Assembly (NCBI GenBank): GCA_964392065.1
Contig: CAYMOG010000006.1
Coordinates: 1 to 62,828 of the forward strand
DNA: 62,828 bases
Source of the DNA: JASBZA01 sp964392065
Lineage (GTDB): Bacteria > Bacillota > Clostridia > Saccharofermentanales > Fastidiosipilaceae
Reading direction: 5' to 3'
The notes beneath the pieces were generated by a model. That model was not told the DNA's origin. It did not search any database and saw only the letters and a program-made list of their open reading frames with translations. This document shows positions 59,263 through 62,828 of the stretch, piece by piece (the first letter of the stretch is position 1; every line of letters begins with the position of its first letter). A program made the translations under genes and the position numbers.

Positions 59263-61917
59263 ATGGACAAATTAGGCTTGAATGAAATCAGAGAAAAATA
59301 CTTACAATTCTTCGAAGAACGTGGGCACTTACGTTTGCCTAGTTTCTCAGTTGTTCCTAAGAATGATCCTTCAATTTTATTAATTAATGCTGGTATGACC
59401 CCGATGAAACCCTATTTCACTGGGAAAGAACAACCACCCTCCAAACGTATTACTAACTGTCAGAAATGCATCCGTACAGGTGATATTGATAATGTTGGGA
59501 TTACAGATCGCCATGGTACCTATTTTGAAATGCTGGGTAACTTCTCTTTTGGTGATTATTTTAAAGAAGAAATGATTCCTTGGATTTGGGAGTTTTGTAC
59601 GGTCGTACTAGGTATGGATCCCGATCGCCTATATCCATCTGTGTACGAAGAAGATGACGAAGCCTTCGATATTTGGGAGAAGAAAGTTGGTATTCCTGCC
59701 GATAGAATTTACCGGTTCGGTAAAGAAGACAATTTCTGGGAACATGGTGTGGGGCCCAGTGGACCCTGTACAGAAGTCTATTATGACCGAGGTGAGAAGT
59801 ATGGTTGTGGTTCTCCCAATTGTGCACCTGGTTGTTCATGCGATCGTTTTACAGAATTCTGGAATTCCGTTTTCTCACAATTTGATAAGCAAGAAGATGG
59901 CACCTATTTACCTCTTGAGCAGAAGAATATTGACACAGGTGTTGGCCTAGAACGTTTGGCCTCTATGTTGCAAGATGTTGGTAGCATTTTCGAAGTGGAC
60001 ACGGTACGGTCGATTTTGGACCAAGTTTGTGCTTTGGCCGGTAAAAAATATAAAGAAGATAGGCAAACTGATGTGTCTATTCGCATTATTACAGACCATA
60101 TAAGAGCTGCCGTGATGATGATTGGCGATGGTATTACACCTAGTAACAATGGGCGCGGATATGTTCTTCGTCGTTTGCTTCGCCGAGCGATCCGGAATGC
60201 GAGACATATTGGAATTTCGGGGCCATTTCTACAGGTTTTAGCGGAAGAAGTCATCCGTCTGAATGCTCAGGCTTATCCTGAACTTCTAGAACATGAGTTG
60301 TTTATCATGCAAACGCTCGGTAGTGAGGAGCGTAGTTTCGATAGAACGCTAGAGCAAGGCAACCAGTTCCTAGCCTCTTATATTCAGCAGGCAAAAGAAG
60401 CAGGTCAATCTTCCTTGGCGTCTGAAGACGTATTTCGTCTCCACGATACCTATGGTTTTCCAGTGGATCTTACCAAAGAAATTGCCCGTGAGCAGGGTTT
60501 AGGTATAGACGAAGAGGGTTTCTATGAGTTGATGGAAGAACAGCGTAAGCGTGCGCAAGAAAACACGAGAGCCAATGTGAAAACCGCTTGGGGCGGTGTA
60601 GCGTTCCCCGATGCATTGCTGACTCTGCCAAGTACAGAATTTACGGGTTATGATACATTAGTGTCTGACGCCGAGGTCCTATCAATATTGGTACAATCAG
60701 CAGATGCTTTCGATTCTGTAGAAAGAATTGGCACCCACGAAGACTTCATTTTCATTACGGATAAGACGCCTTTTTATGCCAGTGGCGGTGGACAAGAAGG
60801 AGACTTCGGCATAGCACGGGGAGAGGATTACGTTCTTCGTGTAGAGACAACAAGCAAAAACGCGAATGGTTTATATTTCCATCATGGGGAAGTTCTTGAA
60901 GGCAAATTGGAAGTTGGAGATTCCATTCGTTTGGAAGTCGATAAGGAAAACCGTCAAGCGACTGCTAGAAATCATACCGCCACTCACCTGTTACATAAGG
61001 CATTACGAAAAGTACTGGGAAATCACGTTACGCAGGCTGGCTCCGAGGTGAATGCTAGACATCTACGTTTTGATTTTACCCATTTCCAGCAACTTACAGT
61101 TGAAGAAATCGAACAGATTACCCTAGAAGTGAATAATGCTGTACTGGAAAATTATCCTGTTACTACCGATGTTATGAGTATTCAGGAGGCCAAAGACCAA
61201 GGTGCGATGGCGCTATTCGACGAGAAATATGGCGATGCAGTTCGAGTCATTTCTGTCGGTGATTACAGCAAAGAATTATGTGGTGGTACCCATTTGAAAT
61301 CGAGTGCCGAGATTGGAAGTTTCCGGATTATCCAAGAGGCATCTATTGCAGCGGGTGTTCGACGGATAGAAGCGGTGACGGGGAAATTGGCCAATCAATA
61401 CGCGGCGGAGGATCGTGGGAATCTGCGGGTTTTGGCCGATTTATTGAAGACTAATGCTACGGATTTACAGGTGAAACTAGAGAGTTTAGTCTCTGAAAAT
61501 CGCCTCTTACGTCGTGAAATCGAGAGTTTGCAAGCCAAGGCTGCACAAGATCAGAATAAAGGTGTAGAAGAACTCGTGGAGAAGCATGATGATTTCTCGG
61601 TTCTAGTTACGGAAGTACATACGCCTGATGCGAATACTATGCGCGAATTGGGAGATAGCTTGCGTGATAAATTGACGCCCGCTGTGGTGTTCTTGGCGCG
61701 TGAAGGAGAGGGGAGTTTACAGTTCCTGGCGATGGCCTCTGAAGAGGCTGTGAAAGCAGGCGTGCATTGCGGAAATATAATTAAGGCAGCGGCACAGGTA
61801 GCAGGCGGAGGCGGTGGCGGTAGGCCGAATATGGCACAGGCCGGTGGCCGTCAAGTGGAGAAGTTGGGTGAGGCTTTGGCCCAAGCTAAGAAGCTAATCC
61901 TAGAGCAGTTAGGTTAG
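59263..61917 (+). CDS. alaS: Alanine--tRNA ligase
   Basis: An 884-residue AlaRS, full length. The N-terminal catalytic domain shows LQFFEERGHLRLPSFSVVP, NAGMTPMKPYFTG, and GRGYVLRRLLRRAIR near 293; the editing domain shows HTATHLLHK near 571 and CGGTHLKSS near 673, the zinc-binding residues; the C-terminal DHHA1 part has the glycine-rich AQVAGGGGGGRPNMAQAGG. Unlike proS there is no T-box upstream. hinT follows after 9 bp in the same operon. Confidence 0.98.
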   Translation: MDKLGLNEIREKYLQFFEERGHLRLPSFSVVPKNDPSILLINAGMTPMKPYFTGKEQPPSKRITNCQKCIRTGDIDNVGITDRHGTYFEMLGNFSFGDYFKEEMIPWIWEFCTVVLGMDPDRLYPSVYEEDDEAFDIWEKKVGIPADRIYRFGKEDNFWEHGVGPSGPCTEVYYDRGEKYGCGSPNCAPGCSCDRFTEFWNSVFSQFDKQEDGTYLPLEQKNIDTGVGLERLASMLQDVGSIFEVDTVRSILDQVCALAGKKYKEDRQTDVSIRIITDHIRAAVMMIGDGITPSNNGRGYVLRRLLRRAIRNARHIGISGPFLQVLAEEVIRLNAQAYPELLEHELFIMQTLGSEERSFDRTLEQGNQFLASYIQQAKEAGQSSLASEDVFRLHDTYGFPVDLTKEIAREQGLGIDEEGFYELMEEQRKRAQENTRANVKTAWGGVAFPDALLTLPSTEFTGYDTLVSDAEVLSILVQSADAFDSVERIGTHEDFIFITDKTPFYASGGGQEGDFGIARGEDYVLRVETTSKNANGLYFHHGEVLEGKLEVGDSIRLEVDKENRQATARNHTATHLLHKALRKVLGNHVTQAGSEVNARHLRFDFTHFQQLTVEEIEQITLEVNNAVLENYPVTTDVMSIQEAKDQGAMALFDEKYGDAVRVISVGDYSKELCGGTHLKSSAEIGSFRIIQEASIAAGVRRIEAVTGKLANQYAAEDRGNLRVLADLLKTNATDLQVKLESLVSENRLLRREIESLQAKAAQDQNKGVEELVEKHDDFSVLVTEVHTPDANTMRELGDSLRDKLTPAVVFLAREGEGSLQFLAMASEEAVKAGVHCGNIIKAAAQVAGGGGGGRPNMAQAGGRQVEKLGEALAQAKKLILEQLG

Positions 61918-61926
61918 GGAGACGTT

Positions 61927-62280
61927 ATGGACGATTGTATTTTCTGTAAGCTTGCGAATGGCAAAATTCCAGTGGAGTTTATCTATGAAGATGAAGAATT
62001 GGTGTGTTTTGCGGATCAGAGTCCGCAGACCGAAGTTCATGTGTTAATTGTTCCGAAGAAGCACTATGTGGATCTACTAGATGCGTCCGGACATGACGAG
62101 GGGCGGGCGTTCTTCGAAGCGTTTCCAGGTGCATTGGTGGAGATCGCTTCACGTTTAGGTGTGGATGAGCGAGGGTTTCGCTTGATTACAAATAATGGTA
62201 AGGGTGCGGGGCAATCCGTATTTCACCTGCATTTTCACTTGATGTCTGATCGTGAGAAATTACGGGAAGGCTTGGTTTAA
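61927..62280 (+). CDS. hinT: HIT-family hydrolase (HinT-like)
   Basis: A 117-residue histidine triad protein, probably a purine nucleoside phosphoramidase that can act on aminoacyl adenylates. The start MDDCIFCKLANGKIP and the active-site motif FHLHFHL near 100 are diagnostic. Ribosome binding site GGGAG. Co-transcription with alaS fits a role in handling adenylates. Its stop overlaps that of the convergent NUDIX gene by 4 bp (TTAA). Confidence 0.95.
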   Translation: MDDCIFCKLANGKIPVEFIYEDEELVCFADQSPQTEVHVLIVPKKHYVDLLDASGHDEGRAFFEAFPGALVEIASRLGVDERGFRLITNNGKGAGQSVFHLHFHLMSDREKLREGLV

Positions 62281-62738
62281 TAGTGCTCAACATGAATGAG
62301 TTGATCATGTTTATTATATTGTAATTTAATACTGAAAAAATTTGCCTCTTGATCTTGAAGAACAAGGGGCAAAAATATTTTGTCCCCTTCCCATAGTGGG
62401 AGTTTCATGATTTCTTGCTTGGGAATCCAGGCCAATTCTCCTTCGTTACAGGGCTGGTGGTCCGGCTTGTCAACGGTCGCCTTATAAACGAAGATATATT
62501 CAGTTTCCAGCGCCTCGTAACAGAAAGTGAGGAGACCTAGTGTTTTGTAATTATCTAGGGCTATACCACTCTCTTCTAAAACTTCCCGTTTCATCGCTTC
62601 GTCAGGACTCTCACCTGCTTCAAGTTTCCCACCTAAACCAATCCATTTTCCTCTATTAACATCTAAATCTTTTTTGTTCCGGTAGAGCATTAGAATCTGA
62701 TTTTGGTATTCGATATAACATACTGTAGAAATTCTCAT
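62277..62738 (-). CDS. NUDIX hydrolase (8-oxo-dGTP diphosphatase-like)
   Basis: A 153-residue NUDIX protein. The complete Nudix box (GGKLEAGESPDEA then MKREVLEESGI) is at about 36-58, and the N-terminal STVCYIEYQNQILMLYRNKKD matches the MutT/YjhB-type 8-oxo-dGTP diphosphatase group found in Bacillota. It would remove oxidised or non-canonical nucleoside triphosphates. Ribosome binding site AAGGAG. It ends within the hinT stop region without a terminator. Confidence 0.92.
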   Translation of the reverse strand: MRISTVCYIEYQNQILMLYRNKKDLDVNRGKWIGLGGKLEAGESPDEAMKREVLEESGIALDNYKTLGLLTFCYEALETEYIFVYKATVDKPDHQPCNEGELAWIPKQEIMKLPLWEGDKIFLPLVLQDQEANFFSIKLQYNKHDQLIHVEHY

Positions 62739-62774
62739 TGTGTACTCCTTGTTTGACTTTTCCCTGTAAGAATA

Positions 62775-62796
62775 TTGTAGGAAATTGTAGGAATTT
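62775..62796 (+). repeat. Tandem 10-bp element at the right edge (second copy)
   Basis: Identical over 22 nt to the element at 902-923 but on the plus strand, so the two face outward. CCTATG follows at 62823-62828, the last bases of the window, at the same 26-nt distance as in the left copy. The gene it would serve lies outside the window. Confidence 0.75.
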
Positions 62797-62828
62797 GTCT
62801 GTCACGTAGTAGCTAGGTATCCCCTATG

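Overview
The window reads as a chromosomal segment from a low-GC Gram-positive bacterium (Bacillota, probably clostridial; genus not determined). The pointers are a T-box leader, many lipoproteins, an LPXTG-type surface protein, GGAGG ribosome binding sites, DUF177-rpmF, DUF1934 and an archaeal-type ProRS. Genes are dense on both strands. Most intrinsic terminators sit between convergent genes. There are no rRNA or tRNA genes, CRISPR arrays, transposases or phage genes. One 100-N assembly gap lies at 47688-47787.

Left edge (1-923): a GC-rich partial gene on the minus strand, without a predicted-ORF start in the usual sense because it runs off the window, encodes a PD-(D/E)XK/DUF559-like nuclease. 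It is preceded by a 22-bp tandem element that recurs, identical and facing outward, at the extreme right edge (62775-62796).

1-19 kb is mostly housekeeping: coaD, a coiled-coil protein, a membrane protein, ddl and DUF1934 in one operon; a flavoprotein reductase; DUF177 with rpmF; an ESS-type transporter; a second rpmF; der, typA, mltG and a U32 peptidase; a CPBP protease; an orphan ArsD-like protein; and T-box-controlled proS.

19-30 kb holds pyridoxal kinase, a lipoprotein, a membrane protein, dCMP deaminase, a class A PBP, a TIGR01212 radical SAM protein, an orphan CofE-like ligase, oligoendopeptidase F and a PH-domain protein. An ECF sigma / anti-sigma / VWA-lipoprotein operon follows (30.1-32.9 kb).

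33-42 kb is a complete oligopeptide ABC transporter (oppA-B-C-D-F plus a DUF3899 protein). OppA, OppC and OppD are clearly oversized. With two PepF peptidases encoded nearby this suggests that peptide uptake and hydrolysis matter to the cell. Next come the oxidative pentose phosphate genes zwf and gnd, divergent from the second pepF.

47-62.8 kb is largely cell-envelope: a broken LPXTG protein spanning the gap, a DUF697-type GTPase, an HxlR regulator, acyl-ACP thioesterase, cardiolipin synthase, a DUF2207 protein, a pseudo-PP2C/TM/LysM protein and a DUF2298 polytopic protein. alaS, hinT and a NUDIX hydrolase close the window.

The most unusual signals are at DNA level: about 27 sites for the octamer CTTTGGCC in several reading frames and in intergenic DNA; the outward-facing 22-bp tandem element at both ends; and a 22-bp element (21/22 identical) shared by the ECF operon leader and the region upstream of gnd. 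All counts were made by eye.
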